From the NCBI GenBank assembly GCA_016219375.1, contig JACRNC010000015.1, positions 62,001 to 126,000 of the forward strand: DNA of 64,000 nt, given 5' to 3'. The first letter of the stretch is position 1, and each line of letters begins with the position of its first letter. The position numbers were made by a program, and so were the translations under genes. Below, piece by piece: positions 1 through 9,125 of this stretch. Source of the DNA: Burkholderiales bacterium (lineage in GTDB: Bacteria > Pseudomonadota > Gammaproteobacteria > Burkholderiales > Burkholderiaceae_C). The notes under the pieces were generated by a model. The model was not told where the DNA came from and did no database searches. It saw nothing but the letters and a program-made list of their open reading frames with translations.

Positions 1-62
1 TGGCCTATGGCGAGGCCGAGCGCCGGCTGCGCCTGCACTTCAGCGTGGGCATCGCACTGTGA
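1..62 (+). CDS. tamA: TamA-like outer-membrane barrel protein, last 19 codons
   Basis: Only the C-terminal end is in the window. The reading frame starting at base 3 ends in LRLHFSVGIAL and stops at TGA 60-62. An alternating hydrophobic final strand of this kind is typical of BamA/TamA (Omp85) beta-barrels. The call rests mainly on position: the stop overlaps the start of tamB, and tamA-tamB is the standard gene pair, in which TamA in the outer membrane partners the inner-membrane-anchored TamB. The rest of the gene lies upstream of the window. Confidence 0.7.
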   Translation, partial: AYGEAERRLRLHFSVGIAL

Positions 63-3000
63 CGCGCTCGCCGCAGCCGCACGACGACGCCGGCTCCGCG
101 GCTGACGGCGCGGGCACGCCGCCGCCGCGCCGCCCGCGCTGGCGCTGGGCCCGGCGCCTGGCCTGGACGCTGGCCGCGCTGCTGGGCCTGATGGTGCTGG
201 GCGTCATCACGCTCGCGCTCGGCCTGCGCACGCCCGCCGGCACGCGGGCCGTGCTGGGGCTGGTGCCGGGGCTGCAGGTCGAGGGCCTGAGCGGCGCGGT
301 GATCGGCGACTTCACCGCCAGCCGGCTGCTGTGGCAGTCCGGCGGCATGCGCGTGGAGGCCCGCGAGCTGGCCTGGACGGCGCTGCGCCCGGAGCGGGTG
401 GCCAGCGTCAGCTGGGGCTGGGGCCTGGCGGTGGACCGCCTGAGCATCGGCCGCCTGGTGGTGCAGACCCAGCCCTCGCCCCCCGGCCCCAAGACCGGCG
501 CGCCGGCCTCGCTGGCCCTGCCGCTGGCGCTGCGTGTGGACGAGCTGCGCATCGCCGAGCTGCAGGCCAGCGCCATCGGCGAGCGCCCGCTGCAGGACCT
601 GCGCGCGGCCGTCCGCCTGGGCCATGCGCGGGATGGCCGGGCGGAGCACCGTGTGGAGCTGCGCAGCCTGCGCTGGGACCGGCTTGCCGGCAGCGGCTGG
701 CTGGCCGTGGGCGTGGCTGCCCCCATGCCGCTGCAGGGCGCGCTGAGCGCACGCGCCGACGAGGTGCTGGCCGAGGTGCAGGGCGCGCGGCCCGCAGCCA
801 CGCCGCCGGCCTCGCCTACGCAGGAGGCCGTCGCCGGCCAGCGCGCCCGCGAGGCCACGCGAGACGCGCCGCAGGCCGCGGCCAAGGCCGCCGCCCAGGC
901 CGTGGCCGCCACCGCGGCCCAGGCCGCGCGCGAGGCTGCATCCGCTGGCGAAGCGCGCGCCGTGCGCGCACAGGCCCGCATCGGCGGCACGCTGGCGCGT
1001 TGGGCCGTGCAGGCCGATGCGCAGGCGCGCGACCAGGCGCTGTCGCTCAAGGCCCAGGTCACGCCGTTCGACGTGTGGCCGGTGGACCGGCTGGAGCTGC
1101 AGGCCCGCGGCTTCGACCTGGCGGCGCTGGACAGCCGCGCCCCGCGCACGCGGCTCAGCGGCGAGGTGTCGCTGTTGCCCGTGGTGCCGCAGATCAGCGC
1201 ACCGGGCCGCCCAGGCGCCGCGCCAGCGCCGTCCCCGCGCGCCTCCGCGGCGGGCAGCGGCACATCGTCCCCTCGTGCCCAGGACGCCCAGACCGCCGTG
1301 CGTGCCCGCCTGCGCAACGACGCCGCCGGCCGCTGGGATGAGGGCCGCCTGCCGCTGCGCGAGCTGGACCTGCGCCTGCGCCTGGCCGGCCTGAGCGTGC
1401 GTCAGGGCTGGCTGGACGCGCTGACCGCCAGCCTGGGTTCCGCTGATCGGCCCGGCGGGCAGCTCACCGGCCGCGGCCGCTGGGTGCTCGACTGCCTGCC
1501 CGACTGCGCCGCGGCCGGCTCAAGCGGCGCGGCCGCTCAGCCGGCCCAGCCCCTTGATCCGTCTGCCGCCAAGCCGGCTGCGGCCGTGCGGCCGCACGCG
1601 GCAGCCAGTGGAGCGAGCGGCGGGCTGCCTGCCGCGGCTGGCGGGCCCGCCCGCGCCGGCATGGCGGACAACGCCGCCTGGTCGCTGCAGCTGGATCTGC
1701 GCGACCTGCGCCCCGCCGCGCTGGACAGCCGCGCGCCGCAGATGCGGCTGAGCGGCCCGGTGCAGCTGGAGCAGACCGCGCTGGCACCCGAGGCCCCGGG
1801 CCTGCGCCTGCGGGTGGACCTCAAGGGCCAGTTGGAGGCCGTCGCCCCGCCCACAGCGCTGGACATGCGCGGGCAGGTGGCCTACACGCCGGGTGAGACG
1901 CTGGTGGCTGCGCTCAGCTCGCGCCTGGGTGCAGCGCGCATCGGGCTCAACGCGGTGGCGCAGTCGGTGGACGCCTCGTCGTCGGCGCTGCTCGATCCCT
2001 CTCCCGGCCGTGCCGGTCGCAATGGCCGCAGCCCGCCCGGTCAGGCCGTGTCCGGGCCCGCTCCCGCCACGTCATCTGCCACGCCATCCGCAACGCCATC
2101 CGCGACGCCATCCGCGACGCCTGCCGACGCCCGCTCCGCGGACTGGCGCATCGAGGCCGACGCCACGCTGGAGAAGGTCGACCCGCTGGCCTGGTGGCCG
2201 GGTGGCCCGGCTCCTGCTGCGGGGCCCAGCGATCTCAACGGGCAGGCCAGGCTGCAGCTGGTCTGGCGTGGTGTGAGCCGCGAGCAGGCCGATGCCGACG
2301 GCCCTTCGCTGCTGGAGACCGTGCTGCAGCGCCTGGGCGGCCAGGGCCAGATCCGGCTGGAGCGCAGCACCCTGCTGGGCGTGCCGCTGGAGCTGCAAGC
2401 CCAGCTCATGGAAGGCGGGGGCAATGCGTCCGGTGGGGCCAGCCGCAGCGCTGGCTGGCGTCTGGACGCCCGGCTGCAGGCCGCCGCCAACAGCATCGTG
2501 GCCAGCGGTCAGGTGGACCGCAGCGCCCGCGCTGCCGACCGCTGGGCCCTCACGCTCGACGCCCCGTCGCTGGACAGCCTCGCGCCCTGGGCCGCGCTGG
2601 GCGGCGTGCGCCGTCTGGCCGGCGCCATCAAGGCAGACGTGCGCCTGGAGGGCCGCGCGCAGCGGCTTGCCGGCAGCGGGCAACTGCAGGGGCAGGGCCT
2701 GTCCGTGGGCCTGCCCGCCGCGGCCGGCGCCCAGAAGAAGCCGGCTGCCAATCGTGCGGCCCCTGCCCGCGCCCCGGCGCCGCGCCAGGCGGCCCTGCCG
2801 GCGGTGCTGGTGGCCGGCCGCCCGCAGCCGCCGGATGCCGGCACGGTGGCCGCGTCCGGCCGGCCGGCCGCCACACCGCCCGCTGCGCCGCAGGTCGAGC
2901 TGCATGAGGCCGATCGCCTGTCGCTGCAATGGACCATCGGCCCGCTCGCGGCCGATGCGCAGGCGCCCCTGTCTGCCCGCCTGGAGGCCGACGGCGTGCG

Positions 3001-5359
3001 CAGCGCCGGCTGGCGCATGGATGGCCTGCGCGCGCAGGCCGAGGGTTCGGCTGCGGATCACCGCTTCAATGCGCAGGGCGCGGTGCGCCCGCCCCGCGCG
3101 GCCGAGGCCGACGGCATGCCGCCCACGCGGCTGCTGGCCAGCCTGCAAGGCCAGGGGCACTGGGCCGCCTCGCCACGCCGCGCCGATGGCTGGCGCTGGG
3201 ATGGCCGCATTGCCAAGGTGGAGCTGGCGCGCGATCCGGCTTCGGTGCCCGTGCTCTCCGCCCGGCTGCGCGCTGCGGCCCAGGCGGCAGCCGACCGCGC
3301 CGCGTCCAACGACGCAGTGCCGCCAGCCACCGCGCCCGGCACCGCGCCGGGCACACGAGCAGCGGCCGGCACCGTGGCGCCGGCCTCAGCCACAGCGGCG
3401 TCCCGCACGCCGGCGCGCATCGCGCTGCCCGACTTCAGCCGCCCCTGGCTGCGCGCGGAGCGCTTCAACCTCAGCGTCTTCCACGCCGAGGGCCGCCTCG
3501 GGGCAGAGCTCTCGGCCGTGCGCATCGAAAGCCTGGGCGCCGTGCTCGACGTGCAGCAGGCCAGCTGGCAGGACCACGGCGACGCCGGCCCGGCGCTGGA
3601 CCTGGCGGCGCGGCTGGAGCCGCTGGCCGTGGCGCCGCTGCTGGCCATCCTGCAGCCCCAGGCCGGCTGGGGCGGCGACCTGACCGTGGCCGGCAGCCTG
3701 CGCTGGCAGCGCCGCCCGGGGCTGACCGCCGCCGCCGGCCGCACCACGCTGCAGGCCGAGCTGCTGCGCAGCGGCGGTGACCTGAGCCTGATCGAGACCG
3801 ACCTCGAAGGCGGCCTGCGCCAGCGCCTGAGCCTGACCGAGGCGCGCATCGCCGTGGACGCCCGCAACGGTGTCTGGCGGCTGACGCAGCGCCTGGCCGC
3901 CCGCGGCAGCGCCACCGTCACCGGCGAGCAGACGCTGCGCACCACGGCCTCGGCCCTGTTGCCGGATGCGCAGGCCCAGCTGGCCGGCCGGCTGGACGCC
4001 CAGGTGGCCGACCTGCGCCGCTGGAGCTCGTGGATGCCCGCGGGCTGGCAGTTTGGCGGCCAGCTCGCCGCCCGCCTGGCCCTGGCCGGCACCGCGGGCC
4101 AGCCCGTCGTCACCGGCCGGGTGGAGGGCCGGGCGCTGGAGGCGCGCAACCTGCTGCAGGGTATCGACCTGCGCGACGGCACGCTGGATCTGGTGCTGCA
4201 TGGCGAGCAGGCCGCGCTGGAGCGCCTGACCGCCCGCGCCGGCCGCGGCCGGCTGGACGCCACCGGCAGCGCCGAGCTGGGCGACGAGCCGCGCGCGCGG
4301 ATCAAGCTGCAGCTCACCGACTTCGCGCTGCTGCAGCGCGTGGACCGCCGTGCGGTCATCGCCGGCCAGGCCGACCTGGACTTGCGCGAGCAGGCCCTGG
4401 CGGTGCAAGGCGCCTTCCGCGTTGTCGAGGGCCTGGTCGACATCTCGCGCAGCGACGCGCCGGCCCTGGGTGATGACGTGATGGTGGTGCGCCGCCCCCC
4501 CGGCACCGACCCGGCCGTGGCGCAGGCCGGGGTTGAGGCAGCGCCCGCGCAGCCCGGACAGCCCGGGCAGCCGGGCTTGTTGCAGCGCCTGAGCGCCGAC
4601 GTGTCTCTGGACCTGGGCAGCAACCTGCGCCTGCGCGGCCGCGGCATCGACACCCGCCTGGGCGGCCGCGTCGTGCTCACCGCCGACCCGCAGGTGGCCG
4701 CCGGCCAGCCGCGGCTGCGCGGCACCATCAACACCGTGCGCGGCACCTATGCCGCCTACGGCCAGAAGCTGGCGATCGACCGCGGCGCCATCACCTTCAC
4801 CGGCCCCATCGACAACCCGCAGCTCGACATCCTGGCCACCCGCGCCCGCTCGGCCTTCAGCACCGCCTCCACCGGTGCGGCCACCGTCACCGACACCGAC
4901 GTGGTGGTGGGCGTGCTCATCACCGGCACCGCGCAGAACCCGCGCGTGCGGCTCTACAGCGTGCCGGACATGGCCGACTCGGAGAAGCTCTCCTGGCTGC
5001 TCTTCGGCCGCGGCACCGGCGGCCTGGCCGGGCAGGAGACCGCGCTGCTGCAGACCGCCGCGATGGCCCTGCTCAGCGGCGAAGGCGAGGGCACCACCGG
5101 CCAGATCATCTCGGCCATCGGCCTGGACGAGTTCTCGCTGCGCCAGGGCAGCTCCAGCGCCGGCAACAACGTGCAGGACACGGTCGTCACACTGGGCAAG
5201 CAGATCTCGCGGCGCCTCTACGTGGGCTACGAGCGCGGCCTGTCCGACACCCTGGGCACTTGGCAGCTCATCTACCGCCTGGCCCGCCGCCTGACCCTGC
5301 GCGCCCAGTCGGGCGCCGACAACTCGCTGGACCTGATCTGGACATTGAGCTGGAACTGA
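59..5359 (+). CDS. tamB: TamB, translocation and assembly module inner-membrane component
   Basis: TamB is anchored in the inner membrane, spans the periplasm and works with TamA in outer-membrane protein and lipid delivery. The 1766-residue product has an arginine-rich N-terminus, one membrane segment at about residues 36-56, and a very long region of repeating beta-type segments (GxLxARxxxL patterns). The C-terminal 350 residues look like the TamB/DUF490 domain, with an LDILATRARS stretch and a final LIWTLSWN. GTG at 59 overlaps the preceding stop, implying translational coupling. It is longer than the E. coli protein (about 1260 residues). The excess lies in Ala/Pro-rich inserts at about residues 240-285, 385-405, 505-540, 660-690 and 890-940. 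Confidence 0.92.
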   Translation: MTRSPQPHDDAGSAADGAGTPPPRRPRWRWARRLAWTLAALLGLMVLGVITLALGLRTPAGTRAVLGLVPGLQVEGLSGAVIGDFTASRLLWQSGGMRVEARELAWTALRPERVASVSWGWGLAVDRLSIGRLVVQTQPSPPGPKTGAPASLALPLALRVDELRIAELQASAIGERPLQDLRAAVRLGHARDGRAEHRVELRSLRWDRLAGSGWLAVGVAAPMPLQGALSARADEVLAEVQGARPAATPPASPTQEAVAGQRAREATRDAPQAAAKAAAQAVAATAAQAAREAASAGEARAVRAQARIGGTLARWAVQADAQARDQALSLKAQVTPFDVWPVDRLELQARGFDLAALDSRAPRTRLSGEVSLLPVVPQISAPGRPGAAPAPSPRASAAGSGTSSPRAQDAQTAVRARLRNDAAGRWDEGRLPLRELDLRLRLAGLSVRQGWLDALTASLGSADRPGGQLTGRGRWVLDCLPDCAAAGSSGAAAQPAQPLDPSAAKPAAAVRPHAAASGASGGLPAAAGGPARAGMADNAAWSLQLDLRDLRPAALDSRAPQMRLSGPVQLEQTALAPEAPGLRLRVDLKGQLEAVAPPTALDMRGQVAYTPGETLVAALSSRLGAARIGLNAVAQSVDASSSALLDPSPGRAGRNGRSPPGQAVSGPAPATSSATPSATPSATPSATPADARSADWRIEADATLEKVDPLAWWPGGPAPAAGPSDLNGQARLQLVWRGVSREQADADGPSLLETVLQRLGGQGQIRLERSTLLGVPLELQAQLMEGGGNASGGASRSAGWRLDARLQAAANSIVASGQVDRSARAADRWALTLDAPSLDSLAPWAALGGVRRLAGAIKADVRLEGRAQRLAGSGQLQGQGLSVGLPAAAGAQKKPAANRAAPARAPAPRQAALPAVLVAGRPQPPDAGTVAASGRPAATPPAAPQVELHEADRLSLQWTIGPLAADAQAPLSARLEADGVRSAGWRMDGLRAQAEGSAADHRFNAQGAVRPPRAAEADGMPPTRLLASLQGQGHWAASPRRADGWRWDGRIAKVELARDPASVPVLSARLRAAAQAAADRAASNDAVPPATAPGTAPGTRAAAGTVAPASATAASRTPARIALPDFSRPWLRAERFNLSVFHAEGRLGAELSAVRIESLGAVLDVQQASWQDHGDAGPALDLAARLEPLAVAPLLAILQPQAGWGGDLTVAGSLRWQRRPGLTAAAGRTTLQAELLRSGGDLSLIETDLEGGLRQRLSLTEARIAVDARNGVWRLTQRLAARGSATVTGEQTLRTTASALLPDAQAQLAGRLDAQVADLRRWSSWMPAGWQFGGQLAARLALAGTAGQPVVTGRVEGRALEARNLLQGIDLRDGTLDLVLHGEQAALERLTARAGRGRLDATGSAELGDEPRARIKLQLTDFALLQRVDRRAVIAGQADLDLREQALAVQGAFRVVEGLVDISRSDAPALGDDVMVVRRPPGTDPAVAQAGVEAAPAQPGQPGQPGLLQRLSADVSLDLGSNLRLRGRGIDTRLGGRVVLTADPQVAAGQPRLRGTINTVRGTYAAYGQKLAIDRGAITFTGPIDNPQLDILATRARSAFSTASTGAATVTDTDVVVGVLITGTAQNPRVRLYSVPDMADSEKLSWLLFGRGTGGLAGQETALLQTAAMALLSGEGEGTTGQIISAIGLDEFSLRQGSSSAGNNVQDTVVTLGKQISRRLYVGYERGLSDTLGTWQLIYRLARRLTLRAQSGADNSLDLIWTLSWN
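2075..2122 (+). repeat. In-frame 12-bp tandem repeat in tamB
   Basis: Four 12-bp units of the form TCCGCGACGCCA encode four consecutive SATP tetrapeptides. The two central units differ by one base. The array sits in an Ala/Pro/Ser-rich linker between beta-rich segments. Copy-number change would be in frame. Confidence 0.85.
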
Positions 5360-5399
5360 CGCCAGCCCTGCATCGCCGGCGGGCAGCCTGGGGCAGGCC

Positions 5400-5420
5400 C
5401 CGGGCAACCCGTTTGCCCGG
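5400..5420. terminator. Stem-loop between convergent tamB and GST genes
   Basis: A perfect 8-bp stem (CCGGGCAA with TTGCCCGG) closes a 5-nt loop between two convergent genes. No T-tract follows on either strand, so it is only a candidate terminator or mRNA-end stabiliser. Confidence 0.4.
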
Positions 5421-5446
5421 CATGGCGCATGGCGGTCAAGTCGCCG

Positions 5447-6139
5447 TCAGCGCCGCCGATACTGATCCGAACCGAAGAGTTGCTGGCGCGCCTTCTCGTC
5501 CATGAGCGGGCGCCGCTGGTCGGCCAGCACCTCCACGCCCCGCTGCACGGCCGGCCGTGCGGCGATCTCGTCGAACCAGCCCTTCAGATGCGGATAGTCG
5601 TTCCAGTCGATACCCTGGTTCTGCCAGGACCGCAGCCACGGAAAGATGGCCATGTCGGCGATGGTGTAGCTGCCGCCGGCGATGTAGCTGCTCTGCGCCA
5701 GCCGCTTGTTCATCACGCCGTACAGCCGCCTGGCCTCGTTGGTGTAGCGCTCGACGGCGTAGTCGATCTTCTGCGGCGCATAGACCCGGAAGTGATGCGC
5801 CTGCCCCAGCATCGGCCCCACGCTGCCCATCTGGAACATCAGCCACTGCAGCACCTCGTACTTGCCGCGCGTGCTCTCGGGCAGGAAGCGGCCGGTCTTG
5901 CCGGCCAGGTAGAGCAGGATGGCGCCGGACTCGAACAGCGAGATCGGCTGGCCGTCCGGGCCGTCTTCATCGACGATGGCCGGGATCTTGTTGTTGGGGC
6001 TGATGGCCAGGAAGTCGGGCGCGAACTGCTCGCCGCGGCCGATGTCCACGGGCACCACCCGGTAGGGCAGGCCGCACTCCTCCAGCATGATGTGGACCTT
6101 GTGTCCGTTGGGCGTGGGCCAGGAGTACACGGTGATCAT
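5447..6139 (-). CDS. Glutathione S-transferase family protein, YfcG/YghU-like
   Basis: A 230-residue cytosolic GST-fold protein. The N-terminal thioredoxin-like domain (residues 1-85) has SWPTPNGHKV near the glutathione site and the SPNNKIPAI cis-proline and LFESGAI motifs. An all-alpha C-terminal domain follows, with the SYTIADMAIFPW motif. The lack of a catalytic Cys or Tyr at the N-terminus, together with NGHK, resembles the Nu-class disulfide reductases YfcG and YghU. The chosen ATG has GGAGAAAGG upstream; the open frame extends 40 codons further but that part is not GST-like. It is transcribed alone, convergent to tamB. The substrate cannot be told from sequence. Confidence 0.85.
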   Translation of the reverse strand: MITVYSWPTPNGHKVHIMLEECGLPYRVVPVDIGRGEQFAPDFLAISPNNKIPAIVDEDGPDGQPISLFESGAILLYLAGKTGRFLPESTRGKYEVLQWLMFQMGSVGPMLGQAHHFRVYAPQKIDYAVERYTNEARRLYGVMNKRLAQSSYIAGGSYTIADMAIFPWLRSWQNQGIDWNDYPHLKGWFDEIAARPAVQRGVEVLADQRRPLMDEKARQQLFGSDQYRRR

Positions 6140-6309
6140 CTGCAGCCTTTCTCCAGCAGGCGGCGCTTTGCGGGGCACCGGTTGACAATGGCCGGCCAGC
6201 TTAAGCAAAGCCGGCATCCTGCGCGCGGCGCGGGGCTGCCCGCCCGCGGCGCCATCCACCTCACCAGCCGGCTGCCGTCATGCCGCAGCCGGCGCTTCTC
6301 GGGGGTCTC

Positions 6310-7113
6310 ATGCTCGAAGGCCTGAAGCGCTGGATCTCCGGCCATCCGGACGAACCGCAGTCCCGCGTGCTGTCGCAATGGGCGCGCGACCGGGGCCATG
6401 TCTTCAAGACCGTGCGCGACGAGCGCGGCGGCGTCGTCGAATGCCGCAACGAATCGCCCGGCGGCGTGCGCCAGTGGCGCCTGGAATGGGGCCGGCCGCA
6501 GCGCCGCTACATCCCAGGGCTGGAGCTGCGCCTGCGCGAGGAGCTGGGCCTGTCGGGCGACGTGCAGATCCTGCTGATCGCCCGCTCGCTGGCCGACAAG
6601 ATGGAGCACGACGTCTTCGAGCGCTACACCGAGGCCATGCAGACCCACGTGGACACCAGCATGCCCGAGGAGATGCGCTGGCTGGCCATGTTCCCCAAGC
6701 TCACGCTGCCCGGCCACAAGCCGCTGCGCAGCCACCTGCAGCTGCTGTGCCCCATCCCTGGTGCGGCCGAGGCCTGGATCAGCGGCGAGCTGGGGCATGC
6801 GCTGGAAGCCGCCTATGCCATCGGCGGTGTGCTGCACGGTGATCCACCCTTCCTGATGCAGGTGCTGCGCGGCCGGCTCTACCTGCGCCTGTCCGCGCCG
6901 GAGCTCACCCCCGCGCTGCTGGACGGCGTCAACTCGCTCTTCGCCCTGGCCGCCTCGCGGGCCCGGGCCGATCTCGCCAGCGTGGCCCAGCCGCCCGAGC
7001 CGCATACGTCAGGCTGGCACAGCAGCGCGCCCACCGCGTGGCAGTCGCTGTCCGGCCTGCATCCGTCGGCCGATGCGCCGCCTGTGCCGGGCCCGGGCAG
7101 CAAGGGCCGCTGA
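6310..7113 (+). CDS. Conserved hypothetical protein, Burkholderiales type
   Basis: I cannot assign a function. The 267-residue product begins MLEGLKRWISGH and is probably cytosolic, since it shows no signal peptide or membrane segment. The body (about residues 10-215) is a mixed alpha/beta sequence with WRLEWGRPQRRYI and EEMRWLAMFPKL stretches. The last 45 residues are Pro/Ser/Gly-rich and probably unstructured. ATG 6310 has GGGGG about 8 nt upstream. An in-frame ATG at 6280 would add ten residues. It diverges from the GST gene. Confidence 0.7.
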   Translation: MLEGLKRWISGHPDEPQSRVLSQWARDRGHVFKTVRDERGGVVECRNESPGGVRQWRLEWGRPQRRYIPGLELRLREELGLSGDVQILLIARSLADKMEHDVFERYTEAMQTHVDTSMPEEMRWLAMFPKLTLPGHKPLRSHLQLLCPIPGAAEAWISGELGHALEAAYAIGGVLHGDPPFLMQVLRGRLYLRLSAPELTPALLDGVNSLFALAASRARADLASVAQPPEPHTSGWHSSAPTAWQSLSGLHPSADAPPVPGPGSKGR

Positions 7114-7158
7114 GCTCGCCCCGGTCCCCGCTTCGGGCCGACCCCGCCAGCCTTGGCG

Positions 7159-8238
7159 TCAGGCCTGCTGCGCGTAGCGCCAGGCCAGTTGCGCCAGCGG
7201 GCGCGCGCCCTTGGCCGCCTCGCGCGCCTGGGCGCTGGAGGCGGTGCCGGCTTCCACCCGCTTGGCCACGCCCTGCAGGATGGCGGCCAGGCGGAACAGG
7301 TTGTAGGCCAGATAGAAGTTCCAGTCCGCCTGCACGGCGTCGGGGTCGGCGCGGCCGGTGCGCTCGCAGTAGCGGCGCACGTACTCGCGCTCGCTCGGGA
7401 TGCCGAGCGCGGCAAGGTCGAGCCCCGCCACGCCGCGGAACATGCCCGGCGGGATGTGCCAGGTCATGCAGTGGTAGCTGAAGTCCGCCAGCGGATGGCC
7501 CAGGGTGGACAGCTCCCAGTCCAGCACCGCGATCGCGCGCGGCTCGCCGGGGTGGAAGATGATGTTGTCCAGCCGGTAGTCGCCGTGGACGATGCTCACC
7601 TGGCTCTCGTCGCGGGCGCTGGCCGGGATGTGCGCCGGCAGCCACTCGATGAGCCGGTCCATCTCCTCGATGGGCTCGGTGATGGACGCCTGGTACTGCT
7701 TGCTCCAGCGGCCGATCTGGCGCTCGAAGTAGTTGCCCGGCTTGCCGTAGCCCGCCAGGCCGATGGCGTTCACGTCCACCTGGTGCAGCGCGGCGATGAC
7801 GCGGTTCATCTCGTCGAAGATCGCCGCGCGCTGCTCGGGCGTGTAGCCCGGCAGGGCCGGGTCCCACAGCACGCGGCCGGCCACGAACTCCATGATGTAG
7901 AAGGCGCGGCCGATGACGGCTTCATCCTCGCACAGCAGCTCCATGCGGGCCACCGGCACGTCGGTGCCGGCCAGCGCCTTCATCACCTGGAACTCACGCT
8001 CGATGGCATGGGCCGAGGGCAGCAGCTTGGCCACCGGGCCGGGCTTGGCACGCATCACGTAGATGCGCCCGGGCGTGGTCAGCTTGTAGGTCGGGTTGGA
8101 CTGCCCGCCCTTGAACTGCTCCACGCTCAGCGGGCCGCTGTAGCCGCTCAGATGCTGGCTCAGGTAGGCGTCCAGCGCGGCGAGGTCGAAGGCGTGTTGC
8201 TCGGCAACCGGGCGGGTGTCGGATTGGGGCTGGTCCAT
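7159..8238 (-). CDS. APH-fold phosphotransferase family protein (ACAD10/11-like)
   Basis: The 359-residue protein has the aminoglycoside phosphotransferase/choline kinase fold. KGGQSNPTYKL is the nucleotide-loop region, VMRAKP contains the ATP-binding lysine, HGDYRLDN is the catalytic loop and VLDWELSTLGHP the metal-binding aspartate segment. This is the subfamily related to the kinase domain of acyl-CoA dehydrogenases 10 and 11, which phosphorylates hydroxyacyl-CoA intermediates. It is rarely a resistance enzyme. It is the last gene of a minus-strand set after a histidine phosphatase and an enoyl-CoA hydratase, which supports a role in acyl-CoA catabolism (inference). Confidence 0.85.
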   Translation of the reverse strand: MDQPQSDTRPVAEQHAFDLAALDAYLSQHLSGYSGPLSVEQFKGGQSNPTYKLTTPGRIYVMRAKPGPVAKLLPSAHAIEREFQVMKALAGTDVPVARMELLCEDEAVIGRAFYIMEFVAGRVLWDPALPGYTPEQRAAIFDEMNRVIAALHQVDVNAIGLAGYGKPGNYFERQIGRWSKQYQASITEPIEEMDRLIEWLPAHIPASARDESQVSIVHGDYRLDNIIFHPGEPRAIAVLDWELSTLGHPLADFSYHCMTWHIPPGMFRGVAGLDLAALGIPSEREYVRRYCERTGRADPDAVQADWNFYLAYNLFRLAAILQGVAKRVEAGTASSAQAREAAKGARPLAQLAWRYAQQA

Positions 8239-8307
8239 CTCGTCGGGCTCTTCAAAGGGAAGCAGGGCAGGGGGATGAGCCGGCAGGGCGCGCGTCGCGG
8301 GCTCCGC

Positions 8308-9024
8308 TCAAGCCGGCTGGCGCACGTACTGCGACAGCAGCTCTTCCATGGTGGTGTGGCGCACGTCGTGCTGCAGCCAGGTCGGCGCGGCCAGGTTGGT
8401 GGCGCGCACGATGGTGCCGCGCGTGCCCACGTCCAGCACGTTGATGCAGGCCGGCGCCTGCTCGAAGCCGCCGAAGAAGGCCCGGCGCCCCGCCAGCGCG
8501 CTGGACAGGATGGCGCGGTTCACGCCGCCGTGCAGCACCATCAGCATGCAGTCCCAACCATCGGCATGCCGCCAGTGGTCGAAGGCCGGCAGCACGCGGT
8601 CGAGTAGCTCGCCCACCGACTCGCCGCCCATGAAGCGCATCGCCTCCACCTCTTCCGGCGCGGTGAAGCCGCCGCCGAAGGCGCCGAGGAAGGCTCGCTC
8701 CAGGTCATGCGGCGCGATGTCGGCCAGCCGGCCGGAGCGGATCTCTTGCAGCGCGGGCTCGATCTGCGGCTCAAGCTCCTGCCCGGCTGCGGCCAGCACG
8801 CGCTGCGCCGTCTCCACCGTGCGCGGCAGGCCGCTGACCACCACGCGGTCGAAGCGCACGCCCGCCTGGGCGAAGACCGCGCCGGCCGCATCGGCCTGCG
8901 CACGGCCACGGGCATTCAGGCACACGCCGTCGGGCGGGATGGGCTTGCCCTCGGCGGTGAAGTAGTCGACCGAGCCGTGGCGCATCAGATAGAGGCGCCG
9001 GCGCTGGGGAGGCGTCATGGCCAT
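8308..9024 (-). CDS. Histidine phosphatase family protein
   Basis: The 238-residue protein carries the branch-1 signature LMRHGSVDY near the N-terminus, whose histidine is the phosphoacceptor. Later it has VVVSGLPRTVETAQ and VLHGGVNRAIL, which supply the second arginine and histidine of the active site. The substrate is unknown. The open frame runs back to 9429, but that extension is antisense to the neighbouring hydratase and is not phosphatase-like. ATG codons at 9024 and 9018 each have an AAGGA-type site, so the start is ambiguous by two codons. It lies between enoyl-CoA hydratase and APH-fold genes in the same orientation. Confidence 0.85.
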   Translation of the reverse strand: MAMTPPQRRRLYLMRHGSVDYFTAEGKPIPPDGVCLNARGRAQADAAGAVFAQAGVRFDRVVVSGLPRTVETAQRVLAAAGQELEPQIEPALQEIRSGRLADIAPHDLERAFLGAFGGGFTAPEEVEAMRFMGGESVGELLDRVLPAFDHWRHADGWDCMLMVLHGGVNRAILSSALAGRRAFFGGFEQAPACINVLDVGTRGTIVRATNLAAPTWLQHDVRHTTMEELLSQYVRQPA

Positions 9025-9125
9025 GTCCTTGGGATCCTTGGGAAGAGACGCCCGTCGCCGCGGCAGGGGCCGCGCGGCCGATGTGCTCTGGTCCGTGCCG
9101 CTGGGCCTCGGGCGTGCCCAGGCGC

